Shown here: positions 35,543-44,213 of the stretch, in pieces
Numbering within the stretch: the first letter of the stretch is position 1
Layout: each line of letters opens with the position of its first letter
Source of the DNA: Methylobacterium radiotolerans JCM 2831
Lineage (GTDB): Bacteria > Pseudomonadota > Alphaproteobacteria > Rhizobiales > Beijerinckiaceae
Length of the DNA stretch: 64,000 nt
NCBI RefSeq assembly: GCF_000019725.1
Contig: NC_010510.1
Location: forward strand, 1 to 64,000
Reading direction: 5' to 3'
Program-made: the position numbers and the translations under genes
The notes under the pieces: generated by a model
The model's database searches: none
What the model saw: only the letters and a program-made list of their open reading frames with translations
What the model was told of the DNA's origin: nothing

Positions 35543-38242
35543 ATGGACCAGCCGACGCCCAGGGAACCCGGCAGGATCGCGCGATCCGGCGTCGGACGGC
35601 CGGGCTACGTCACGGTAAAGGGCGCCCGGGAGCACAACCTGCGCGACGTCGACGTGGAACTGCCGCGCGACGCCCTCGTCGTGTTCACGGGGGTCTCCGG
35701 CTCCGGCAAGTCCTCGCTCGCCTTCGGTACGCTCTATGCGGAAGCCCAGCGGCGCTACTTCGAGTCGGTCGCCCCCTACGCGCGGCGGATGATCGACCAA
35801 GTCGGCGTGCCCGACGTCGATTCCATCGAGGGCCTCCCCCCGGCGGTCGCCCTGCAGCAGCAGCGCGGCACGCCCAGCGCCCGCTCCTCGGTCGGCAGCG
35901 TCACCACCCTGTCGAGCCTCGTGCGGATGATGTACTCGCGCGCCGGCACCTACCCGCCGGGCCAACCGATGCTCTACGCGGAGGACTTCTCGCCCAACAC
36001 GCCCCAGGGCGCCTGCCCGTCCTGCGGCGGGCTCGGGCGGATCTACCGGGCCACGGAAGCCTCCATGGTGCCCGACCCGTCGCTGACGATCCGCGAGCGC
36101 GCCGTCGCGGCCTGGCCGCAGGCCTGGGGCGGCCAGAACCTGCGGGACATCCTGGTGAGCCGGGGTGTCGATGTCGACACGCCGTGGAAGGACCTGCCGC
36201 GGGCGCTCCGGGACTGGATCCTGTTCACGGACGACCAGCCGCAGGAGCCGGTCTATGCCGGGCTCTCCCCAGAGCAAACGCGCCTCGCCCGCCAGCGCCG
36301 CCTGGAGCCGAGCTACATGGGCACGTTCACGAGCGCCCGCCGCCACGTGCTCGGGACCTTCACCAAGTCGCAGAGCGCGCTCATGCGCCGACGGGCGGCG
36401 CGCTACCTCGTCAGCGAGGACTGCCCCGCCTGCCACGGCAAGCGCCTGAAGCCCGAAGCGCTCTCGGTCACCTTCGCGGGCTTCGATATCGGCGACCTGT
36501 CGCGCATGCCGCTCTCCGAGCTCGCCGCGGTGATGCGGCCGGTCGCCGAGGACCGGCTGCCCGATGACGACGCCGACGCCAGCGCCGGGTCCGGGACGCT
36601 CGATCGCGAAGTGGGCCGGCGCGATCGGGCCCGGCGGGCCGCCTCCGGAGCGTCGGCCCATGCCGGCGCGCCGGACGTGCGCGCGACCCCGAACCTCTCG
36701 ATCGAGAAGCGGCTCGCCGCCCAGCGCCTCGCCGCCGATCTCATCGACCGGATCGGGACGCTCACGGAGCTGGGCCTCGGCTACCTGTCGCTCGACCGGG
36801 TCACCACGACCCTGTCGTCGGGCGAGTTGCAGCGCCTGCGCCTCGCCACCCAGCTGCGCTCGCAGCTCTTCGGCGTGGCCTACGTGCTCGATGAGCCGAC
36901 GGCCGGCCTGCACCCCGCCGACGGTGACGCCATGCACGACGCGCTTGCCGGGCTGCTCGCCTCGGGCAACTCGCTGTTCGTCGTCGAGCACGATATCGGC
37001 ACGATGCGCCGCGCCGACTGGCTGGTCGATGTCGGTCCGGCGGCGGGCGAGCACGGGGGCACCGTGCTCTACAGCGGCCCGCCGGAGGGCCTGCGCGCCG
37101 TGGAGGCGTCGCGCACGCGCCTTCACCTGTTCGGGCTCGCCGAGCCGCCGCTGCGACCGCAGCGCGAGTCCGCGGGATGGCTGCGCCTGGAGGGGATCGT
37201 CCGCAACAACCTGCGCGACGTCTCGGTCGCGTTCCCGCTGGGATGCCTCACCGCCGTCACGGGCATCTCGGGCTCCGGCAAGTCGAGCCTCGTCAGCCAG
37301 GCCTTGCTGGATCTCGTCGGCGACCGCCTCGGCCGGCCCGTCGACACCGACGACGAGCCGGACGATCCCCTCGACGCGGCGCCGGGCCCGACGGAGGGGC
37401 GCATCGCCGGCGGCCTGGAGGGAATCCGCCGCTTGGTCCAGGTCGATCAGAAACCGATCGGGCGCACGCCCCGCTCGAACCTCGCGACCTATACTGGCCT
37501 GTTCGACGGCGTCCGCAAACTGTTCGCCGCCGCGCCCGAGGCCCGCCGGCGCCGCTACGATGCCGGCCGCTTCTCCTTCAACGTCGCGAAGGGCCGCTGC
37601 CCGGCTTGCGAGGGCGAGGGTTTCGTCAGCGTCGAACTCCTGTTCATGCCGAGCGTCTACGCCCCCTGCCCGACCTGCCATGGGTCCCGCTACGCGCCGG
37701 AGACGCTGGCGGTCACCTGGAACGGGCTGACCATCGCGGACGTGCTCGGGCTGACCGTCGAGCGGGCCTGCGAAGCCTTCGCGGACGAGCCCGCCGTACT
37801 GCGGCCGCTCACCGTGCTGCGGGATCTCGGCCTCGGCTACCTGCGCCTGGGCCAGCCGGCGACCGAACTCTCCGGCGGGGAGGCCCAGCGGATCAAGCTC
37901 GCGACCGAATTGCAGAGGGGGCAGCGCGGGGGCACGCTCTACGTCCTCGACGAGCCGACGACCGGGTTGCACCCGACCGATGTCGACCGCCTCATGCTCC
38001 AGCTCAACGGCCTGGTCGATGCGGGCAACACGGTCGTCATGGTCGAACACGACATGCGCGTCGTCGCGGCGGCCGATCACGTCATCGACGTGGGGCCCGG
38101 CGCCGGAAACCTCGGTGGCACGATCGTGGCGGCCGGCCGCCCCGAGGTCGTGGCCCGGGCGCAGGCGAGCCGCACGGCACCGTACCTGCGGGAGGAGCTT
38201 GAGGCCGACGCCAACGGGGGCTGGCAGCCCCGAGATCCGTGA
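35543..38242 (+). CDS. UvrA2-like excinuclease ATPase subunit (no UvrB-binding domain)
   Basis: An 899-residue ABC-class DNA-damage ATPase. It starts with VKGAREHNLRDVDVELPRD and Walker A GVSGSGKSS near residue 50. After DSIEGLPPAVALQQQ it moves directly through SVTTLSSLVRMMYSR to a zinc site (CPSCGGLG). The UvrB-binding insertion found here in UvrA is missing, which defines UvrA2. Then come CPACHGKRLKPE, the first signature LSSGELQRLRL, second Walker A ISGSGKSS near 574, zinc CPACEGEG and CPTCHGSRY, second signature LSGGEAQRIKL and DEPTTGLHP. UvrA2 is linked to tolerance of bulky DNA ligands. The ATG at 35543 is picked because the preceding 31 codons lack homology. Confidence 0.92.
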   Translation: MDQPTPREPGRIARSGVGRPGYVTVKGAREHNLRDVDVELPRDALVVFTGVSGSGKSSLAFGTLYAEAQRRYFESVAPYARRMIDQVGVPDVDSIEGLPPAVALQQQRGTPSARSSVGSVTTLSSLVRMMYSRAGTYPPGQPMLYAEDFSPNTPQGACPSCGGLGRIYRATEASMVPDPSLTIRERAVAAWPQAWGGQNLRDILVSRGVDVDTPWKDLPRALRDWILFTDDQPQEPVYAGLSPEQTRLARQRRLEPSYMGTFTSARRHVLGTFTKSQSALMRRRAARYLVSEDCPACHGKRLKPEALSVTFAGFDIGDLSRMPLSELAAVMRPVAEDRLPDDDADASAGSGTLDREVGRRDRARRAASGASAHAGAPDVRATPNLSIEKRLAAQRLAADLIDRIGTLTELGLGYLSLDRVTTTLSSGELQRLRLATQLRSQLFGVAYVLDEPTAGLHPADGDAMHDALAGLLASGNSLFVVEHDIGTMRRADWLVDVGPAAGEHGGTVLYSGPPEGLRAVEASRTRLHLFGLAEPPLRPQRESAGWLRLEGIVRNNLRDVSVAFPLGCLTAVTGISGSGKSSLVSQALLDLVGDRLGRPVDTDDEPDDPLDAAPGPTEGRIAGGLEGIRRLVQVDQKPIGRTPRSNLATYTGLFDGVRKLFAAAPEARRRRYDAGRFSFNVAKGRCPACEGEGFVSVELLFMPSVYAPCPTCHGSRYAPETLAVTWNGLTIADVLGLTVERACEAFADEPAVLRPLTVLRDLGLGYLRLGQPATELSGGEAQRIKLATELQRGQRGGTLYVLDEPTTGLHPTDVDRLMLQLNGLVDAGNTVVMVEHDMRVVAAADHVIDVGPGAGNLGGTIVAAGRPEVVARAQASRTAPYLREELEADANGGWQPRDP

Positions 38243-38336
38243 TGGCCCCGCCGACCCGGTTTCTGGGCTCGGCCGGCACCGGACGCGGGTGACGGCATCC
38301 AGGACGACTGACCCAGACCAGCCCCGGAGAATGACC

Positions 38337-39020
38337 ATGAAGATCCTGATGGTGCTGACCTCCCACGACCGGCTCGGCGATACCGGCCGCAGGACCGGCT
38401 TCTGGCTCGAGGAGCTCGCCGCGCCCTACTACGTGTTCAAGGATGCCGGTGCGGAGGTGGTCCTCGTCTCGCCGAAGGGCGGGCGTCCGCCGCTCGATCC
38501 GAAGAGCAGCGAGCCGGGTTCTCAGACCGACCTGACCCGGCGCTTCGAGGCGGACGGCGAGGCCAACGCCGCCCTGTCGAGCACGGGCCGGCTCGACGGC
38601 GTCACCCACGCGGGCTTCGACGCGGTGTTCTATCCCGGCGGCCATGGCCCCCTCTGGGATCTCGCCGAGGACCCGGCCTCGATCCGGCTGATCGAGACGA
38701 CGCTCCGGGCCGGCAAGCCGGTCACCCTCGTCTGCCACGCCCCCGGCGTGCTGCGTCATGCCAAGACGCCCGACGGCCAGCCGCTCGTCGCCGGCAAGGC
38801 GGTGACCGGCTTCACCAACACCGAAGAGGAGGCCGTGGGCCTGACCGCGGTGGTTCCCTTCCTCGTCGAGGACGAGCTCAAGCGGAAGGGTGGCCTGTTC
38901 TCCAAGGCCGGCGACTGGCAGCCCTACGTGGTCGGGGACGGGCTGCTGATCACCGGCCAGAACCCGGCCTCGTCCGGACCGGCGGCCGAGCGCCTCAAAG
39001 CGACGCTCGACGATCGATGA
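38337..39020 (+). CDS. DJ-1/PfpI (Hsp31-type) class I amidotransferase-like protein
   Basis: A 227-residue protein with the DJ-1/PfpI fold: MKILMVLTSHDRLGDTG, GFWLEELAAPYYVFKDAGAE, FYPGGHGPLWDL, and nucleophile elbow LVCHAPGVL with Cys133-His134. Glu25-Glu26 in WLEELAAPY matches the acidic residue of the Hsp31/glyoxalase III triad. The family acts as glyoxalase III, protein deglycase or holding chaperone; the actual role here is not decided. MKILMV at 38337 is preferred over MTMKIL at 38331, because the GGAGA site would be only one base from the latter. It is read in the same direction as the UvrA2-like gene, 94 bp downstream, possibly a stress pair. Confidence 0.9.
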   Translation: MKILMVLTSHDRLGDTGRRTGFWLEELAAPYYVFKDAGAEVVLVSPKGGRPPLDPKSSEPGSQTDLTRRFEADGEANAALSSTGRLDGVTHAGFDAVFYPGGHGPLWDLAEDPASIRLIETTLRAGKPVTLVCHAPGVLRHAKTPDGQPLVAGKAVTGFTNTEEEAVGLTAVVPFLVEDELKRKGGLFSKAGDWQPYVVGDGLLITGQNPASSGPAAERLKATLDDR

Positions 39021-39252
39021 CCGGAGGGGGCGCATACCGGCCGGTTTGGGCTTCGGATCCCCGCGACGCCGGCGCCGCGGGGCTGACCCGCGCCTCTGGT
39101 CGCACGGCCGGCGATCCGGCAGACTCGGCCACCGTGACGGGGCCCGCCGCTCCGGCGGCCGCTTGATGACGCGCCCCCCGGCGGGCCGGCACGAAAGTGG
39201 CAGGTGGGGACCGGCGGGCCCGTCCCGGGGCCCCGCCCGGGGAGGCGTAGCG

Positions 39253-40539
39253 ATGGACCGCGTGTCCGCCATCAAGGCAGCCGTGCGCGCGCAGCACGGC
39301 CGGGTCGAGGCCCTGTTCGCGGAGCTGGCCCGGTGCGGCCGGACGGAGCCGGGCTTCACTCGCCCCTCCTACAGCCCGGAGGAGACCGCGGCGCACGCGG
39401 TGGTCGCGCGCTGCGCTGCGGATCTGGGCCTCGCGATTGGCCGGGACGCCGCCGCCAACACCGCGATGACGCTGCCGGGGCGGGACCGGACCCTGCCGCC
39501 GATCCTGATCGGCTCCCACCTCGACACCGTGGCCCAGGGCGGCAACTTCGACGGCGCCGCCGGCGTGGTGGCCGGGCTCGCCGCCGTCGCGGCGATCCGC
39601 GTGCTCGGCCTGGAGCCGGAGCGGGACATCACCGTCCTCGGCATCCGCGCCGAGGAGAGCGTCTGGTTCCAGGTCTCCTACATCGGCAGCCGCGCGGCGC
39701 TCGGAGCGCTGCCGGACGGGGCGCTCGACGCGGCCCGGATCGACACCGGCCTCAGCCTCGCCGCCCACATCGCCCGGGAGGGCGGCGACCCGGACGCGCT
39801 CGTCCGCGGCCCGGCCGCCCGCGCCGCCGCCGCGATCCACGCCTTCCTCGAGGTGCATATCGAGCAGGCGCCGAGCCTCGAGGAGGCCGGGATCTCGGTC
39901 GGCTTGTGCACCGGGATCCCCGGCAACGTCCGCTATCCTGACGTCCGCATCGCCGGCCGCTACGACCATGTCGGGACGCCGCGCCGCTTCCGGCGCGACG
40001 CGGCCATGGCGGGGGCCGAGATCGCTCTGGCGCTGGACCGGGTCTGGGCGGAGCGCGAGGCGGCCGGCTGCCCGATGGCCGTCACCTTCGGCCGGTTCCA
40101 CACCGACGCCGCTGCGCACGGCCTGACGACCGTACCGGGTGAGTTCCGGTTCAGCCTCGACATGCGGGCCTACGCCGCCGGGGTGCTGGCCGCGCTGGAG
40201 GCGGCGTTCCTGGTGGCGGTGGCGGAGGTGTCGGCGCGCCGCGGCGTGACGGTGACGCTTGGCCCGCGCGCCGAGGCGGGCGTCGGGACTGTCGCGCCCC
40301 GGATCCGCGACGGGTTCGCGGCGGCCGCGGACGCGCTCGGCATCGCGACGCGGCCCCTCGGCAGCCCGGCCTCCCACGACGCCGCCGCCTTCGCCAAGGC
40401 CGGCGTGCCGATGGCGATGCTGTTCGTGCGCAACGCCAACGGCAGTCACAATCCCGACGAGACCATGGCGATCGACGACCTGCTCGACGCGGTGGCGATC
40501 CTCACCGCGTGGCTGGTGGCGGAGACCTGCGGCGGCTGA
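39253..40539 (+). CDS. M20 zinc amidohydrolase, N-carbamoyl-L-amino-acid hydrolase-like (copy 1)
   Basis: A 428-residue member of the allantoate amidohydrolase/HyuC/beta-ureidopropionase group. Metal ligands are readable: His and Asp in [19 protein letters not shown], the Glu pair in AEESVWF, His in VHIEQAPSLEEAG and His in NGSHNPDE. The dimer/lid domain starts near 210. The substrate-loop usually GxANHAGT is GRYDHVGTPRRFRRDA here, and PASHDAAAF replaces SGAGHDA. It should cleave an N-carbamoyl or ureido bond, releasing ammonia and CO2. GGAGG precedes the ATG at 39253. It converges with the hydantoinase-like gene (11-bp gap), forming the third member of a hydantoin-type set. Confidence 0.9.
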   Translation: MDRVSAIKAAVRAQHGRVEALFAELARCGRTEPGFTRPSYSPEETAAHAVVARCAADLGLAIGRDAAANTAMTLPGRDRTLPPILIGSHLDTVAQGGNFDGAAGVVAGLAAVAAIRVLGLEPERDITVLGIRAEESVWFQVSYIGSRAALGALPDGALDAARIDTGLSLAAHIAREGGDPDALVRGPAARAAAAIHAFLEVHIEQAPSLEEAGISVGLCTGIPGNVRYPDVRIAGRYDHVGTPRRFRRDAAMAGAEIALALDRVWAEREAAGCPMAVTFGRFHTDAAAHGLTTVPGEFRFSLDMRAYAAGVLAALEAAFLVAVAEVSARRGVTVTLGPRAEAGVGTVAPRIRDGFAAAADALGIATRPLGSPASHDAAAFAKAGVPMAMLFVRNANGSHNPDETMAIDDLLDAVAILTAWLVAETCGG

Positions 40540-40550
40540 GGGGCGCCCCG

Positions 40551-41870
40551 TCAGGCGGCGAAGCGCGCGAGGCGGCCGACGGGCTCGCCCAGCACCGCGT
40601 CGTCGCGCATGACGGGGGTCCCGCGCACGATCGTGGCGACGGGCCAGCCGGTGACGTTGAGGCCCGCGAAGGGCGTCCAGCCGCAGGGCGAGGCGATCCA
40701 CGATTCCTCGATCCTGCGGTGGGCCTTCAGGTCCACCAGGGTGAAGTCCGCGTCGTAGCCGGCGGCGATGCGGCCCTTGCCCAAGAGCCCATAGACGCGG
40801 GCCGGCCCGGCCGCCATCAGGTCGACGAGGCGGGCGAGGGACAATCGCCCCGCCGCCACGTGATCGAGCATCACCGGCACCAGGGTCTGGACCCCGGTGA
40901 GGCCGGCCGGGCAGTCCGGCCAGGGCTGCGCCTTGGCCGCCCGCGCGTGGGGCGCGTGGTCGCTGCCGACCGTGTCGACGGTGCCGTCGCGCAGGGCCGC
41001 CCAGGCGGCCGCCCGGTGGCGCGCGTCGCGGATCGGCGGGTTCATCACGCCGAGCCCGCCCAGCGTGTCGTAGCATTCCGGCGCCACCTGGGTCAGGTGG
41101 TTGACCAAGACCTCGACGGTGGCGACGTCGCGGAAGTCGCGCAGGTAGGCGAGTTCCTCCGCGGTCGAGACGTGGAGGATGTGGGTCGCCCGGCCGGTCC
41201 TGCGCGCGAGGGCCATGAGGCGCCGCGTGCCCAGGAAGGCGCATTCCGGGTCGCGCCACGCCATGTGAGTCCGGTAGGGCTGCCCCCGGCTGAACAGCGC
41301 CTTGCGCGCCTGGAGCCGGTACTCGTCCTCGCTGTGGAAGGCCATGCGCCGGTGGCCGGCGCGCATCGCCCGCTCGAGGTGCGCGTCGTCCTCGATCATC
41401 AGCGCCGCCGTGGAGCTGCCGGCGAAGACCTTGACGGCGCAGACCCCGGCCTCGCGTTCCAGGGCCGCGAGCGCGTCGATGTTGGTCTTCGTCCCGGCCA
41501 CGTAGAGGCCGATGTCGCACCAGCTGCGGCCCGCGACGTAGTCGCGCTTCCAGGCGACGCGCCCGGCGTCGGCGACCGGCGGGACCGTGTTGGGCATGTC
41601 GAACAGCGTGGCGATCCCGCCGAGGATTGCGGCCCGCGTGCCGGTCTCGATCGTCTCCACCGCCGGGTCGCCGGGATCGCGCAGGTGGACGTGGCTGTCG
41701 ATCAGGCCGGGCAGGACGTGCAGGCCCGCGGCGTCGATCACCGCCTCCGCGGTCGCACCGGCCGGGACCCCGAGGGCCGCGATGCGACCGTCGCGGACCC
41801 CGACATCCATCGTGTCGGAGCCCCAGGGTGTCACGCAGGTGCCGCCGCGGATCAGGAGGTCGTAATGCAT
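40551..41870 (-). CDS. Hydantoinase/dihydroorotase-like cyclic amidohydrolase
   Basis: A 439-residue TIM-barrel amidohydrolase. Binuclear metal site: DSHVHLRDPG (HxH), carboxylated Lys in VKVFAGSS, His in AFHSEDE, His in HILHVST and Asp in GSDHAPH. The composite beta-sandwich comes from both ends (MHYDLLIRGG, VLPGLIDSH and C-terminal WPVATIVRGTPVMRDD). The sequence is nearest to class I dihydroorotase/allantoinase-type enzymes. It should reversibly open a cyclic amide such as a hydantoin, dihydropyrimidine or allantoin. The next-door hydantoin racemase (13-bp gap, same strand) and M20 carbamoylase-like gene argue against a biosynthetic PyrC role. Confidence 0.9.
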   Translation of the reverse strand: MHYDLLIRGGTCVTPWGSDTMDVGVRDGRIAALGVPAGATAEAVIDAAGLHVLPGLIDSHVHLRDPGDPAVETIETGTRAAILGGIATLFDMPNTVPPVADAGRVAWKRDYVAGRSWCDIGLYVAGTKTNIDALAALEREAGVCAVKVFAGSSTAALMIEDDAHLERAMRAGHRRMAFHSEDEYRLQARKALFSRGQPYRTHMAWRDPECAFLGTRRLMALARRTGRATHILHVSTAEELAYLRDFRDVATVEVLVNHLTQVAPECYDTLGGLGVMNPPIRDARHRAAAWAALRDGTVDTVGSDHAPHARAAKAQPWPDCPAGLTGVQTLVPVMLDHVAAGRLSLARLVDLMAAGPARVYGLLGKGRIAAGYDADFTLVDLKAHRRIEESWIASPCGWTPFAGLNVTGWPVATIVRGTPVMRDDAVLGEPVGRLARFAA

Positions 41871-41883
41871 GACCGGGTCCTTC

Positions 41884-42564
41884 TCACGGGGCCGTCTGAA
41901 GCAGCACGGCCCCGAGGGCCGCGGCGGCCGCCTGCTGGCAGGGCTCGATGACGGGACACCCGATCGCGCTCGCCACGGCGGCCCGGTGGCGCGCCATGCC
42001 GGCGCAGCCGAGCACGACCACGTCGGCGCCGTCGCGCTCGACCAGGGCCCGACCGGCCGCGATCAGGCGCGGACCCATCGCGGCGTCCGCCGTCTCGGAA
42101 GCCCGCGCCTCCATGGGTCGGCTTCCGGCATAGCGATCCCCGACGCCCATCTGGCGCACCATGCGGCGCTGGCGCCGGACGCTGCCCTCCGACAGGGCCA
42201 CGATGCCGAAGCGCTCCCCGAGCGTCAGGGCCCGCAGGATCCCCCACTCGGCGATGCCCATCACCGGGCGTCCGCGGGCCGCCTCCCGGACCGCGTGCAG
42301 GCCCGGATCGCTGAAGCAGGCGATGACGAAGGCGTCGGACGGATCGTCCGCCACGCGCCGCACGAGCGGCAACACCACCGAATCCGCGTCCTGCTGGGTC
42401 GCGATGCTCTCCGGGCCCTCCGGCAGGTCGGTCACCGCGAGAACGGGGCCGCCCGGCAGGCGCAGCGGTGCCAGCGCGGCATCGATGGCGTCCGTCACCG
42501 CCCGGGACGCGTTCGGGTTGATGACGAGGATGCGCGGGGGCGCGGTGGTGTCGCGAGGCTGCAC
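41884..42564 (-). CDS. Asp/Glu/hydantoin racemase family protein
   Basis: A 226-residue cofactor-independent racemase. After a short leader it starts PRILVINPNASRAVTDAI. The two catalytic cysteines are seen in VIACFSDPG and VVLGCAGMA, with GIAEWGILRALTLGERFGIV between. It likely interconverts D- and L-5-substituted hydantoins, or removes malate/aspartate-type groups in relatives. The GTG at 42564 is chosen: it has AGAGAGGGC as ribosome site and places the first strand near the N-terminus, as in relatives; an ATG at 42618 would add 18 Arg-rich residues. It is followed after 13 bp by the hydantoinase-like gene, so the two are one operon. Confidence 0.88.
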   Translation of the reverse strand: MQPRDTTAPPRILVINPNASRAVTDAIDAALAPLRLPGGPVLAVTDLPEGPESIATQQDADSVVLPLVRRVADDPSDAFVIACFSDPGLHAVREAARGRPVMGIAEWGILRALTLGERFGIVALSEGSVRRQRRMVRQMGVGDRYAGSRPMEARASETADAAMGPRLIAAGRALVERDGADVVVLGCAGMARHRAAVASAIGCPVIEPCQQAAAAALGAVLLQTAP

Positions 42565-42733
42565 GGCGCCCTCTCTCTGAACGCGGTTCGATCCGGACCG
42601 ACCTCGATGCCGCGACATCGACCGCTCTATCGTGACCGCGGAGGGGTCCAAGCGAAACCCGGGCCGCACGGCCGCCGGTCCGAGTGCGAGGCACCGATCT
42701 TGCCCGCCCGCCGACGCAAGGGAGAGGTTATCG
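42565..42733. promoter_or_regulatory. Divergent control region, racemase / amidohydrolase
   Basis: 169 bp between divergent genes; it must carry both promoters. GGAGAGG at 42721-42727 is the ribosome site of the plus-strand gene. No palindrome stands out. Confidence 0.4.
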
Positions 42734-44200
42734 ATGCACGACGAAGCTCCGGACGCCACCGCCGCCGTCACCCTGGTCAAGGGAGCCCGGTGGGTCGTCG
42801 CCTGGGATCCGGACAGCGGCGGTCACGTCTACCGCACCGACGCGGACGTCGCCTTCGCGGACGGGGCCCTCGTCCATGTCGGGCCGGGCTACGCGGGTCC
42901 CGAGCCGGCCCGGACCATCGACGCCTCCGGCTGCATGGTCATGCCCGGGCTCGTCGACATCCACACGCACCTGTTCTCGGAACCGATGAACAAGGGCATG
43001 TGGGACGAGGTCGGCAGCCAGCGGCTCTACAACACCTCGCTCTACGAGTACCTACCGATCCTGCGGCCCGACGCGGAGGGTACCCGCGCCGCCTACGGGG
43101 TGGCGCTCGCCGAGCTGGCGCTCTCGGGCGTCACCACCGTCTGCGATCTCGCCCTGCCGAGCGATGGCTGGCTCGATCTCCTCGGCGCCTCGGGCCTGCG
43201 GGTCTGCATCGCCCCGATGTTCCGGTCGGGGCGCTGGCTGACCCGGAACGGCCACAGCGTCGAGTACGAGTGGGACGTGGCGGCGGGCCAGCGCGGCCTG
43301 GAGCAGGCGCTCGCCGAGATCGAGGCCGCGCGAAGGCACCCGAGCGGGCGCCTGTTCGGCATGCTCTGCCCGGCGCAGGTCGATACCTGCACGGCGGAGC
43401 TGCTGCGGGACGCCCACGCCGAGGCGGTGCGGCGCGACCTGCGCTTCCACACGCACGCGGCGCAATCGCTGTCGGAGTTCCACGAGATCACCCGCCGCAG
43501 CGGGATGACGCCGATCGAGTGGCTCGACGACCTCGGCGTGCTCACGGAGCGGACCATCGTGGGCCACGGGATCTTCCTGGACGACCACCCCTGGACCCAC
43601 TGGCACAGCCCGGGCTCGGACATGCGCCGCTTGGCCGAGCGCGGCGCCACGGTCGCCCACTGCCCGACGGTCTTCGCCCGCCGCGGCATCGCGCTCCACC
43701 ATTTCGGGCGCTACCTCCAGGCGGGCGTCAACATGGGCATCGGCACCGACGTCTACCCGCACAACATGCTCGACGAGATGCGCCTGGTCTCGTACCTCGC
43801 CCGGGTCGTCGCCGAGAATCCCCGCGACACCCGCGCGGCGGACGTGTTCCACGCCGCCACGGTGGGGGGCGCCAGGGCGCTCGGGCGCGGCGATATCGGC
43901 CGTCTCGCGCCGGGCTGCAAGGCCGACTTCGTCCTCGTCGACTGCGCGCATCCCGCCATGCGGCCGTGCCGCGATCCCGTGCAGTCGCTGATCTACTCGG
44001 CCGGCGACCGCGCGGTCCGGCAGGTCTTCGTCGGCGGCCGCGAGATCGTGCGCGACGGCCGCGCCCTGACGATCGACTATGCGGCGGCCGCGGCGGCGCT
44101 GGAGGAGGCGCAGGGCCGCGCGCTGGCGCAGATCCGGCAGCTCGACTGGGCCGGGCGCGGCCCCGACGCCATCGCGCCGCCGACCTTCCCGGGGCTGTGA
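42734..44200 (+). CDS. Atz/Trz/cytosine-deaminase-type amidohydrolase
   Basis: A 488-residue mononuclear-metal amidohydrolase. Metal site: HxH in VDIHTHLFSEP, His in FHTHAAQSLSE, His in VGHGIFLDD, and Asp in GIGTDVYPHNMLDEM, with CPTVFARRGIALHHF before the last. The composite sandwich domain (VTLVKGARWVVAWDP ... FVGGREIVRDGRALT) and roughly 490-residue length fit the AtzB/TrzN/SsnA/guanine-deaminase cluster. It probably hydrolyses a C-N bond on a heterocycle or imino group (deaminase or dechlorinase-like chemistry). The substrate is unknown; ring deamination feeding the hydantoin set is plausible. It is convergent with the binding-protein gene at 44214. Confidence 0.88.
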   Translation: MHDEAPDATAAVTLVKGARWVVAWDPDSGGHVYRTDADVAFADGALVHVGPGYAGPEPARTIDASGCMVMPGLVDIHTHLFSEPMNKGMWDEVGSQRLYNTSLYEYLPILRPDAEGTRAAYGVALAELALSGVTTVCDLALPSDGWLDLLGASGLRVCIAPMFRSGRWLTRNGHSVEYEWDVAAGQRGLEQALAEIEAARRHPSGRLFGMLCPAQVDTCTAELLRDAHAEAVRRDLRFHTHAAQSLSEFHEITRRSGMTPIEWLDDLGVLTERTIVGHGIFLDDHPWTHWHSPGSDMRRLAERGATVAHCPTVFARRGIALHHFGRYLQAGVNMGIGTDVYPHNMLDEMRLVSYLARVVAENPRDTRAADVFHAATVGGARALGRGDIGRLAPGCKADFVLVDCAHPAMRPCRDPVQSLIYSAGDRAVRQVFVGGREIVRDGRALTIDYAAAAAALEEAQGRALAQIRQLDWAGRGPDAIAPPTFPGL

Positions 44201-44213
44201 GGCCCCGCGCTCC

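Noticed and set aside
35510..38338. 942-aa minus-strand frame over the UvrA2-like gene
   Set aside because: Complementary shadow; the plus strand encodes intact Walker and zinc motifs.
40551..41870. Assignment as biosynthetic dihydroorotase PyrC
   Set aside because: Sequence alone allows it, but pairing with a hydantoin racemase 13 bp away and M20 carbamoylase-like genes favours a catabolic cyclic amidase; left open in the entry.
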